NCBI GenBank assembly: GCA_021831785.1
Contig: JAKBMB010000032.1
Location: 124,001 to 188,000, forward strand
Length of the DNA stretch: 64,000 nt
Direction of reading: 5' to 3'
Source: Deltaproteobacteria bacterium
GTDB lineage: Bacteria; Desulfobacterota; Binatia; Binatales; Binataceae
The position numbers and the translations under genes are program-made. Shown here one piece after another: positions 44,430 through 52,354 of this stretch. A model generated the notes under the pieces. The model saw only the letters and a list, made by a program, of their open reading frames with translations. It made no database searches and was not told the DNA's origin. Within the stretch, counting starts at the first letter, position 1. Each line of letters opens with the position of its first letter.

Positions 44430-45664
44430 ACGCGGCTGTGGGACACAACCTCCAGCAACGAGCGGAATACACGCATAAGCACAACCTCCGTACCGGGCGG
44501 CACGGCTGGCTGCGCCTAACACCTGCCTACTCGGTTAAGTTGGTAGAAGCACTAATCGCCCAGTGCGACCGCCCCATGCTGGTGTTAGATCCGTTTTCGG
44601 GTACAGCGACCACGGCGCTGTGCGCCGCGTATCACGGTCACAAAGCGGTGACGATCGAGATTAACCCCTTCCTCGTGTGGCTTGGGGAAGCAAAGACCGC
44701 GCATTACTCCGAGGCGACATTGGCGGTGACCCGCGATACATGCGCGGGCGTGATTGATCTCGTAAAGCGGAAGAGGATCGAGCCCGTACCACCTCCGCCC
44801 ATTCATAACATCGAACGATGGTGGGCGCCGCGAGAGTTGGGCTTCTTATGCGCGGTGCGCGCGGCAATTGATGCGGTTACGGACAAGACGAGTCCACAGC
44901 ACAGGCTTCTTTTGGTCTCGTTTTGCCGCACCCTGATCGCTCTCTCGAACGCAGCGTTCGATCATCAATCTATGTCATTCAAAGACAACAGCCAGCTTCC
45001 CTTAATTCCCGATGCCGATATGTGTGCCGTGTTCGCTAAAAACGCGCAGTTCGTTCTCAATGGAGCCGGGGATAACCCTGGCGCAACGGGAGAAGTGCTC
45101 CTGGGCGACTCACGTAACCCGGCCGCAGTCACCGAAGCAATCTTCGATCGCGTAATTACCTCACCACCTTATGCAAACCGCATGTCCTACATCCGTGAGC
45201 TTCGCCCCTACATGTACTGGCTCGGCTTTCTCATAAACGGACGTGACGCTGGGGAGTTGGACTGGTTGGCTATCGGCGGCACCTGGGGTCTGGCTACAAG
45301 CCGTCTCATCGAATGGAAATCAAGCGGCAACAGCTACTTGAACCACCTCTTGCAAAACAGTCTTAACGGCATCGCCCGCCATGAGAATAAGAGCGGGCGC
45401 ATCCTGTCCAACTACGTTGCAAAGTACTTTGACGATATGTGGGCACATTTCCAAGCATTGCCGCGCAGACTCGCGCCAAAGGCGGAGCTTCACTACATTG
45501 TCGGGAATTCTACGTTCTACGGCATTCTACTACCGGTTGAACAGATATATGCGTCGATGCTCCAGCGGTTGGGATTCGAAAACATTCAGTGCAGTCCCGT
45601 TCGCAAACGCAACTCGAAGAAGGAACTGATCGAATTTGACGTGACAGCCAGGTGGCCCGGCTAA
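44426..45664 (+). CDS. DNA methyltransferase (N4-cytosine/N6-adenine class)
   Basis: 412 residues. SAM-binding motif I is LDPFSGTATTAL (54-65) and catalytic motif IV is TSPPYANR (about 245-252); SPPY is typical of N4-cytosine and some N6-adenine enzymes. MSFKDNSQ, LGDSRN and a C-terminal KAELHYIVGNSTFYG complete the catalytic domain. It should protect the target site of the adjacent endonuclease; the recognition sequence is not predictable by eye. The ATG sits within the endonuclease stop (ATGA). Confidence 0.88.
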   Translation: MNAAVGHNLQQRAEYTHKHNLRTGRHGWLRLTPAYSVKLVEALIAQCDRPMLVLDPFSGTATTALCAAYHGHKAVTIEINPFLVWLGEAKTAHYSEATLAVTRDTCAGVIDLVKRKRIEPVPPPPIHNIERWWAPRELGFLCAVRAAIDAVTDKTSPQHRLLLVSFCRTLIALSNAAFDHQSMSFKDNSQLPLIPDADMCAVFAKNAQFVLNGAGDNPGATGEVLLGDSRNPAAVTEAIFDRVITSPPYANRMSYIRELRPYMYWLGFLINGRDAGELDWLAIGGTWGLATSRLIEWKSSGNSYLNHLLQNSLNGIARHENKSGRILSNYVAKYFDDMWAHFQALPRRLAPKAELHYIVGNSTFYGILLPVEQIYASMLQRLGFENIQCSPVRKRNSKKELIEFDVTARWPG

Positions 45665-45936
45665 CGCTCCAGTATGGGCGCAAGGGAAGTGGAACCGCAT
45701 CGGAAAGACAAGTTTCCGGCCCCAAGAAATGGCCCGGTTACCGGAAGCGCGAGATTCTCGGACGCAGCCTGACGAGCCACGAGATGCGTACCGTCACGGA
45801 GATCGCGCGGCGCATCGCCGCAATTCTCCTACTCGAACCCGAACTCGATGCCAATTACGCGGCGGCCCGGGGAACGCCTTACCGATGGTCAAGCGCCCTG
45901 CTACGACTCACGGTAAAGGAGGCAAATAACGTGTGA
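45652..45936 (+). CDS. small protein resembling the tail of a large DNA methylase
   Basis: 94 residues from a GTG overlapping the methyltransferase end by 13 bases. KREILGRSLTSHEMRTVTEIARRIAAILLLEPELDANYAA resembles the extreme C-terminus of large adenine-specific methylases (Type ISP/Eco57I style), here as a free-standing gene. Role unknown; possibly an accessory subunit. The stop overlaps the next start. Confidence 0.5.
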   Translation: MARLTLQYGRKGSGTASERQVSGPKKWPGYRKREILGRSLTSHEMRTVTEIARRIAAILLLEPELDANYAAARGTPYRWSSALLRLTVKEANNV

Positions 45937-46814
45937 GGCTCCAAGGGTATCAATGCACGATCCTGGCATTATTCCTTGCCACAACGGCTCATGTCGCGTC
46001 AGCACACCTGTCACTACATCCGAGTCCAAGCCCGCGTGAACTCACGGAGGCTTCACTGCACAGCGGCTTATCCACACAGCAAGACCCCAATGCGACCTCA
46101 TCCGCAGAAACGGAGGGGAGCAAACAGCCCACCGCTCTAGCCACGAGGAATGCGGTGGAAGTCATCGTTCCCCCGATTGATGTCCGCAAGGATTGGCTCG
46201 ACTACGCCTTCGTGGTGTTTAGCGCTCTGCTCGTTCTGGTGGGCGGCTTCCAAGTGATCTGGCTGAGAAAGACAATGCGGGCCACAAAAGAGAGCGCCGA
46301 CGCGGCTAAGGCTAGCGCCGAGGCACTGATGAGTAGTGAACGCCCATGGTTGATGCTGGATCCGTTCGATCCGCTGGAGCTCGTCGCTATGCCGGTATCC
46401 GGTCCGGTGACCGCCAACGGAACCACGATCCGCTATGGCAACTATGGTAAGACACCGGCTTGGTTGGTGGAAAGCGCTGTGCGCTTTGTCAAGGAAAGGA
46501 CCAAAAACATTCCGGCACCGCTCGATTATGGCGAAATAACTCGACCTCCAAGTGAGTTGGCGGTTCTACCCGGGAAGGGCAGCAACCCCATCTGGTGCTG
46601 TCTCGAGCCGAACGGCTGTCTGTCGGAAAACGAGATCCAGAGTATCGAACGCCAAGAGTTGTTCCTCTTTCTCTTCGGTTTCATCAAATACCGCGATACC
46701 TTCGACCGATCGCACGAGACCAGGTTCTGCTTTCGTTATGACGTGCCGTCCGGCTTTAGTCCTTATCCCCTGTTCGTTTATGCCGGGCCTGCGGGCAGCA
46801 ATAAATGCACATAA
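45933..46814 (+). CDS. membrane-anchored protein coupled to the R-M operon
   Basis: 293 residues from a GTG that overlaps the preceding stop (GTGTGA), with AGGAGG 11 bases upstream. An N-terminal signal or helix (LALFLATTAHVASAH), a low-complexity Ser/Thr/Pro linker, a transmembrane helix (about 90-109, FVVFSALLVLVGGFQVIWL), a short Ala/Lys helix (RATKESADAAKASAEAL) and a cytosolic beta-rich domain starting SERPWLMLDP. Proteins with this layout are common in accessory regions and uncharacterised. Coupling to the R-M genes suggests co-expression. Confidence 0.7.
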   Translation: MRLQGYQCTILALFLATTAHVASAHLSLHPSPSPRELTEASLHSGLSTQQDPNATSSAETEGSKQPTALATRNAVEVIVPPIDVRKDWLDYAFVVFSALLVLVGGFQVIWLRKTMRATKESADAAKASAEALMSSERPWLMLDPFDPLELVAMPVSGPVTANGTTIRYGNYGKTPAWLVESAVRFVKERTKNIPAPLDYGEITRPPSELAVLPGKGSNPIWCCLEPNGCLSENEIQSIERQELFLFLFGFIKYRDTFDRSHETRFCFRYDVPSGFSPYPLFVYAGPAGSNKCT

Positions 46815-46895
46815 GAGCGCCAGTTGCAATTTTAACCATCGGTTACCGCGCATGGCCGCCTTGAGGGCGCGAAGTTAGCTCGCGGGCGTTTTTCC

Positions 46896-48044
46896 ATGTC
46901 GTTTTCGCTCTACATTCATATTCCGTATTGCCGCTCGAAGTGCCCGTACTGTGATTTCAACTCGCACGCCGCCGCGGTTTGGCCCGAGCAAGACTACACG
47001 CGCGCGCTGATCGCCGAGCTTGAGCGACGCGCGCAGGAGCCGCCCTGGGCGGGCGAGCGTGTCGCGACAATCTTTTTCGGTGGCGGCACGCCTTCGCTTT
47101 TCGCCACGCCCTCGATCGCGGAAGCTATCGAGGCCTGCGAAAGGCTTTACGGAATCGAAGCCGGCGCGGAGATCTCGCTGGAGGCCAACCCTGGCACGGT
47201 TGACCGCGCGAAGCTCTGCGGGCTGCGCCGCGCAGGAGTGAACCGGATCAGCTTCGGCGCACAATCGTTCAAGGCCGAGACGTTAAAATTCCTCGGGCGC
47301 ATCCACGACGCCGAACAAACGCGCCGCTCTGCGCGCCTGGCTTTCGAGGCCGGGTTTGAGCGCCTGAACCTGGATTTAATCTTCGCCGTGCCCGGCCAAA
47401 CGTTTGAGGATTTGCTGCGCGATCTGGACGAGGCGGCGGCGCTCAAGCCGGACCATATCTCGTGCTACAACCTCACGTTCGAGGAAGGCACCGCGTTTTT
47501 CGCCGCGCTTCGGCGCGGGCAAATCCGACCGCTGGCGCAAAGCGTCGAGGCGCGCATGTACGCGCTGGTGCGCAGGCGCATGGCCGAGCTCGGCTACACG
47601 ATGTACGAAATCTCGAACTACGCCCGCGCGGGCGGCCAATGCAGGCATAATCTGGCTTACTGGCGCGCGCAAAGCTTCCTCGGCGTGGGCGCCGGAGCGC
47701 ATAGTTACGCCCGCCGCGGAGCTGGCGGCCGCCGATGGTGGAACGAGCGCGCGCCGGCGGCGTACATCGAGCACGCGCTGCGCGAGGGAGTCGCCGAAAG
47801 CGGCGGCGAAGTGATCGACGAGCGCACCGCGGCCGGCGAGTTCGTGTTTTTGCACCTGCGGCTGCGCGAGGGCTTTGCTATCGCTGAGTTCGAGCGCAGG
47901 TTCGGCCGCGGCTTCGAGGCGTTTTTCGGCGCGACCCCGACGCGGCTTTTCGCCGGCGGCCTGCTCGTGCGCGAGCACGGACGCGTGTGCTTGAGCGAAC
48001 GCGGCCTTGAGCTCGCCGACGCGGTCGCGGCCGAATTCGTCTAG
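46896..48044 (+). CDS. hemW: HemW-type radical SAM heme chaperone, copy 2
   Basis: 382 residues from an ATG. CRSKCPYC (C12, C16, C19), GGGTPS, FGAQSF and HNLAYW are all present. About 81% identical to copy 1 (hand count, 71 differences, no gap). The upstream 45 or so bases also match copy 1, including a 16-base identical stretch (GAGGGCGCGAAGTTAG); downstream sequences do not match. It is convergent with lysS and is the likelier resident copy. Confidence 0.93.
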   Translation: MSFSLYIHIPYCRSKCPYCDFNSHAAAVWPEQDYTRALIAELERRAQEPPWAGERVATIFFGGGTPSLFATPSIAEAIEACERLYGIEAGAEISLEANPGTVDRAKLCGLRRAGVNRISFGAQSFKAETLKFLGRIHDAEQTRRSARLAFEAGFERLNLDLIFAVPGQTFEDLLRDLDEAAALKPDHISCYNLTFEEGTAFFAALRRGQIRPLAQSVEARMYALVRRRMAELGYTMYEISNYARAGGQCRHNLAYWRAQSFLGVGAGAHSYARRGAGGRRWWNERAPAAYIEHALREGVAESGGEVIDERTAAGEFVFLHLRLREGFAIAEFERRFGRGFEAFFGATPTRLFAGGLLVREHGRVCLSERGLELADAVAAEFV

Positions 48045-48162
48045 CATCGCAACGAATGCCTGACGCGGACTGGACCCATCGCAGCGGCAGTCGCCCACGC
48101 TGATGGCGCAGCGAGCGCCGGGCGCGCAGCGTGGCCGAAAGGCAACGGGCGCGGGCGCACGG

Positions 48163-49752
48163 TCAGCGCCCCAGGCGCTGCTCCAGGATAGCAATTACCC
48201 GCTGCGGCGTCGCCAGCCGAATGAACGCGCCCAGCCGTGGTCCGCGGTCTTGCTGCATGATCATTCGGTAGAGCGGCTGAAAGACCTTGCCCGGCTTTTC
48301 CGGGAAGAGCTCCCGACCAATATCGTAGATCGCCGTTTCTATGTCGCGCGCGCCGGCGTCGGGCGCGTTGGTCAGGAAGGCGATCAGCTTTTCTGCAATT
48401 GCATGGTCCTCGGCCTGGGGTTCGTAGGGCAAGAGCGCGGGCTCCAGATAATCGCGCCTGAAATTCAGCGCGCAATCGAGCAGAGCCTCCGCCATTTTGC
48501 GCGTATCCTCGTCGGCGACTATCCCCGGGTCATAGCGCGTAAGATAGTTCCACATCAGCTCCCGGTCGGAGACGCCCAGCGCCGAAGCCAGGTTCATTAT
48601 AAGGCTGAAGCTTAAGTCCGAGTTGAAGCGGCGCGGGCTCGTGCCGGACAGCACGAACTCGAGCGGGGAATCGAGCCGCTTCTCGTCAACGTCCGCCGCG
48701 GCGTAGGCGCGCAATTCGTCCAGGTAGTCATCCACGTACTGGGGAATCGCGCCCAAAAAGAGCTTGCGCGCGCGCCGCGGGTTGACAAACAGAAAGTACT
48801 TCAGCGCCTCGATCGGCGCGTAGCGCTGCCATTGTTCGACGGTCACGCCTCTGCCGACCGACTTTGAGACTTTGTGCCCCTGTTCGTCAAGGAACATCTC
48901 GAAGGGAAAGCCGAGCGGCGGCTCGCCGCAGAGCAGGCGCACGATCTGGCCCGACAGTCGCGCCGAGTCAATAAGGTCTTTACCGTAAAGCTCGTAATCG
49001 ACGCCGAGCACGCGCCAGCGCAGCGCCCAGTCAATCTTCCACTGGACCTTCGCCCGCCCGCCGAGCACGCTCTGCTCGGCGCTCAGGCCGCACGGGCGCG
49101 CGTTGCCGAAAGTCCGGTCGCACGAAAACTCAACCGTGCCGCGCTCCGGGTGATACGCCGTCACCCGGGTCGAGTTAACCTGACCGCAGCGCGGACAGAT
49201 CGGTAGGAAGGGGGACCAGCCGGCGCGGTTTTCGTCGCGCAGCGTCGGCGTCATGATGCCGATGATTTCACGGTGCTTGTGCAAGATCAGGCGCAGGACA
49301 GGGTCGAAGCGGCCGCTTGCGTAAGTGCGACTCGCGCGCATCAACTCGTACTCCAGCGCGAGCGGCTCGAGAAACTTGCGCAGGAGATCAACCATGTGGC
49401 CGGCAAAACTTTCACAGCAGCCGAAAGGGTCCGGAATGTCCGACACCGGCCGGCCCAGAAACTGCTCGACGCGCTCGCGATCGGGAACGTTCTCCGGCAC
49501 CTTACGCAAGCCGTCCATGTCGTCGATAAAAACCGTCAGCCGCGAAGGCCGCTCCGGCGCGAGCAGTCGCAGCGCATGGCGCACGAAAGAGGGGCGCAGG
49601 ATTTCGGCCATAGTGCCCAAATGCGGCAAACCGGAAGGACCGAAACCCGCCTCGAAGACGAACTCGCCCGCGTTGCCGGCGCCGCGCGTGAGCAGCCTGC
49701 GCGCCTCCTCATAGGGCCAGAGCTTAAGGCCGTCCAGGCGCGCGCCGGCCAT
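48163..49752 (-). CDS. lysS: lysyl-tRNA synthetase, class I
   Basis: 529 residues with class I signatures: the HIGH-like HLGT in FGPSGLPHLGTMAEI, and KVSKS (about residue 295) in GHKVSKSVGRGVT. Internal zinc-type cysteines (CPRCGQ ... CDRTFGNARPCG) fit class I LysRS. This archaeal-type enzyme replaces the class II LysRS in scattered bacteria, so its presence is a useful lineage marker. It lies 17 bases after a small zinc-ribbon gene. Confidence 0.95.
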   Translation of the reverse strand: MAGARLDGLKLWPYEEARRLLTRGAGNAGEFVFEAGFGPSGLPHLGTMAEILRPSFVRHALRLLAPERPSRLTVFIDDMDGLRKVPENVPDRERVEQFLGRPVSDIPDPFGCCESFAGHMVDLLRKFLEPLALEYELMRASRTYASGRFDPVLRLILHKHREIIGIMTPTLRDENRAGWSPFLPICPRCGQVNSTRVTAYHPERGTVEFSCDRTFGNARPCGLSAEQSVLGGRAKVQWKIDWALRWRVLGVDYELYGKDLIDSARLSGQIVRLLCGEPPLGFPFEMFLDEQGHKVSKSVGRGVTVEQWQRYAPIEALKYFLFVNPRRARKLFLGAIPQYVDDYLDELRAYAAADVDEKRLDSPLEFVLSGTSPRRFNSDLSFSLIMNLASALGVSDRELMWNYLTRYDPGIVADEDTRKMAEALLDCALNFRRDYLEPALLPYEPQAEDHAIAEKLIAFLTNAPDAGARDIETAIYDIGRELFPEKPGKVFQPLYRMIMQQDRGPRLGAFIRLATPQRVIAILEQRLGR

Positions 49753-49769
49753 ATTGTCCTGAAGGAGTT

Positions 49770-49994
49770 TCAGCTTTTGTCCGGATCCTTACCCTTGAGC
49801 ACTCGCGCTACGGCCTCGTGCACCCAGGGGTCTATCTGCAGGCCACGCAGCTTCTCCGAAGACAGCCGAAGTCTGACGCCGCAATTGGCGCAAATCAGCG
49901 CCTGTTCGCGGCATCCGCCACGGTCCTCGATCAGGATGCGCAAAAACCATTCGTCGAGCGGCCGCTCGCACATTTGACAGCACGGCTGGTCCAT
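49770..49994 (-). CDS. small zinc-ribbon protein upstream of lysS
   Basis: 74 residues from the ATG at 49994 (an ATG six codons further upstream is possible). CCQMC and CANC pairs, separated by about 30 residues, form a probable zinc ribbon; IDPWVHEAVARVLKGK ends the protein. No family recognised. The 17-base gap to lysS suggests co-transcription. Confidence 0.6.
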   Translation of the reverse strand: MDQPCCQMCERPLDEWFLRILIEDRGGCREQALICANCGVRLRLSSEKLRGLQIDPWVHEAVARVLKGKDPDKS

Positions 49995-50348
49995 CACATG
50001 CCGGCCGGTCAAAGCGTCGATGACACGGCGCGAGGCGCCGCGAACGCCGACTGCGCCCGCTCACCGATCATAGCTGCGGCGTTGCTGGAGCGCGAGCCGT
50101 CATGTTATTATTTGTGCACGCTGCTACGCAGCGTCAAAGCCCGGCCTAATTACCTGCCGGCGGGCTTGCGACGGGGGCGCTCAAACTCTTACACTTAGAC
50201 CGCGAGACAGGCACTTAGACCGCAAGACCGGGGGCCGCCATATGGAAGGGCAAACGTTCCAAGGCGCTCGCGATGTCTTATCCGCAAGCTACCGCCGCCC
50301 ACAGCGGCGGCGTGTCGGGAAGCCACCCCGGCATGATGCTCATAAATT
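49995..50348. other. divergent intergenic region
   Basis: 354 bases; contains the 20-base-period direct repeat at 50192-50228. No gene supported. Confidence 0.5.
50192..50228. repeat. direct repeat, 17 bp, 20-bp period
   Basis: CACTTAGACCGCGAGAC (50192-50208) and CACTTAGACCGCAAGAC (50212-50228), one mismatch. The 20-base period is close to two helical turns, so a regulator could bind both copies on one face, about 120 bases upstream of the DHH gene. Function unknown. Confidence 0.6.
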
Positions 50349-51389
50349 ATGGATCAAGCATTGACTAGCCTCAAACTCAAGGAACTGCGAGAACTTGTCC
50401 GTCCTGAACACCGCGTCGCGATCCTGCTTCAGGACGATCCCGACCCCGACGCTTTGGGCAGCGCGATCGCGCTGCGCACGGTACTGGGGCGCAACAAGCA
50501 GACCACGCCGATATTCAGCTTCCGAAGGGTCACCAGGCCGGAAAATTGCAACATGGTGCGGCTGCTTGACATCGATGTCGCCGAGGCCCGCACCGACGAG
50601 CTGCGGAGCTTCGACAGGATAGCGACGCTCGACGTTCAGCCCGCCTATTTCAACGACCGCCTGCCGCGCGTTGACGTCGTCATCGACCATCATCCGGGCT
50701 ACCCTTCGGGCGCGGCTGCTTTCGAGGATGTGCGCGTTCGCTACGGCGCTACCTCGACGATCATGACCGAATATCTGATGACCGCGCAGGAGCGAGTCAG
50801 CGAACGGCTGGCGACGGCCCTGGTCTACGGGATCAAGTCCGACACATTGGCGCTGTCGCGCCGTGCCACGGAAGAGGATTTCGAAGCGTTCGCCTTTCTC
50901 GCCCGCCTGGCAAACTATAGCCTCCTGCGGCGCATCGAGCGCCCCGAACTGCCGCTCAGTTTTGCCCCGGCGATGGCGCGGGCAATTCGCCGAATCCGGG
51001 TTGACAGCGGATTGCTGCTGCTTTATCTCGGCGTGGTGGAGCGCGACGACGTGATCGTCCAAATAGCCGACCTGTGTCTTTGCTTCGAGGGCGTAGAATG
51101 GGTCGCGTCGGTCGGCAAGCTCGGGCCTAACCTGGTAATCGCGGTCCGCAATCACGGCACCGGTCGCAGCGCCGGAGAGGTCATGCGCCGGTTGTTTGGA
51201 CATATCGGCAGCGCCGGCGGCCATCGCAACATGGCCAAGGCGGTAATCGCGCTTAAGGCGTGGCGCCAGCACCAAGGCAGCGTGAGCGGCGCTGCGATAG
51301 AATCGCGGCTGCGCGAATTGTTTCTAGCGGAACTCGAGCGCGCGAACGAACCCGCCGACAATCGCGCGTCCGAGAAGCACGCCTTGTAG
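50349..51389 (+). CDS. DHH-family phosphoesterase (NrnA-like)
   Basis: 346 residues. Metal-binding blocks: DDPDPDALGSA (29-39), a DVQP in place of the usual D-T/S-x motif, IDHHPG near 113-117, YGATSTIMTEYL and the DHHA1 glycine motif GHIGSAGGHRNMA near 282-294. Relatives degrade nanoRNAs and dephosphorylate pAp. Ends in an Ala/Glu-rich tail. Function by family; the missing Ser/Thr at the third motif is worth noting. Confidence 0.88.
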   Translation: MDQALTSLKLKELRELVRPEHRVAILLQDDPDPDALGSAIALRTVLGRNKQTTPIFSFRRVTRPENCNMVRLLDIDVAEARTDELRSFDRIATLDVQPAYFNDRLPRVDVVIDHHPGYPSGAAAFEDVRVRYGATSTIMTEYLMTAQERVSERLATALVYGIKSDTLALSRRATEEDFEAFAFLARLANYSLLRRIERPELPLSFAPAMARAIRRIRVDSGLLLLYLGVVERDDVIVQIADLCLCFEGVEWVASVGKLGPNLVIAVRNHGTGRSAGEVMRRLFGHIGSAGGHRNMAKAVIALKAWRQHQGSVSGAAIESRLRELFLAELERANEPADNRASEKHAL

Positions 51390-51561
51390 CCCGCGGCGCT
51401 TCGCTCGCTTGGGGACACGTGCGTTAAGTCGGCGCAGGCGCCGATACGGGTCGCTTGGATTAGGAGCGGCGCTTCTCCGGCGATTCGCTTTTTCACCTCT
51501 TACGGTCTTGGGCCTGGTCAGGAGGTGACGGCGCCGAGCGTGAGCCTAATCCCACTGCTCG

Positions 51562-52341
51562 TCACGATTGAGCGCGAACCGACGCCGGAAGCATCGCTTC
51601 GAGAAAAGCGAGCGAGCGCAGCTTGCGTTCGAGCGTATAGGCGATGAAGCGGTTGATAGCACCGCCAGCGTCAGCCAAAGCTGCCGGCTCGGCGCAGGCG
51701 GCATCGATTGGAAGGATGGTCAGACGCTGAAGCTGCCCAAGGCTAATCGGGGCGAGCGCCTGCGCCCCGGTTGAGCTTGCGCGCCGGCAGCGCTCGCACA
51801 GCAGGCCGCCCTCGGCAACGACGAAAGCGAAGCGTAAATCGTGCTCGCCGGCGCCAACCGCGCATCGGCGGCAGCAACTGAAGTCCAGTCCGTAGCCGGC
51901 CCAGCGCAAAAGCTTAAGCTCGAAGGCCTGGCGCAGCGCGTTCGAGGCGCCGCGACGGCACAGCTCGCCGAGCGCGCCGGCAAGCAAATCATAGGCGCCG
52001 GCGGCGTCGCTGCCCTCGCGAATCAGGGCGCTGCTGAGTTCCAGCATGTAAGCGCCGAGCGCGAACTTCGCCAGATCATCGCCGGGCTCATAAACCTCGA
52101 GTCCGGCGGACTCCGCGCGCGTGATAAACACCAACTCGCCGTGGGGTCGGCGGCGGAAGCAGAGCATCACATGGGAGAACGGTTCGAGCCGGCGCTCGAA
52201 GCGGCCGCGCGACTTTCTCAGGCCGCGCGCGATGCCGCCGAGCTTGCCGTGCTCGCGCGTCAGCGCGGAGACGATGCGGTCCGCTTCGCCGTAGTCGCTC
52301 GCGCGCAGAACGATCGCCGCCGCCCTTTCTTCCGCCGCCAT
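51562..52341 (-). CDS. recO: DNA repair protein RecO
   Basis: 259 residues from the ATG at 52341, 13 bases after the RavA stop. The N-terminal OB fold has AIVLRASDYGEADRIVSALTREHGKLGGIARGLRKSRGRF; the C-terminal helical domain carries a four-Cys zinc site (CCRRC and LLCERCR). RecO loads RecA onto SSB-coated DNA with RecR. The upstream 44 in-frame codons overlap ravA and are rejected. Confidence 0.94.
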   Translation of the reverse strand: MAAEERAAAIVLRASDYGEADRIVSALTREHGKLGGIARGLRKSRGRFERRLEPFSHVMLCFRRRPHGELVFITRAESAGLEVYEPGDDLAKFALGAYMLELSSALIREGSDAAGAYDLLAGALGELCRRGASNALRQAFELKLLRWAGYGLDFSCCRRCAVGAGEHDLRFAFVVAEGGLLCERCRRASSTGAQALAPISLGQLQRLTILPIDAACAEPAALADAGGAINRFIAYTLERKLRSLAFLEAMLPASVRAQS

Positions 52342-52354
52342 CGATCCGGCCCCG

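Noticed and set aside
50340-51275. 311-codon minus-strand frame opposite the DHH gene
   Set aside because: Antisense shadow; the plus frame has all DHH/DHHA1 motifs.
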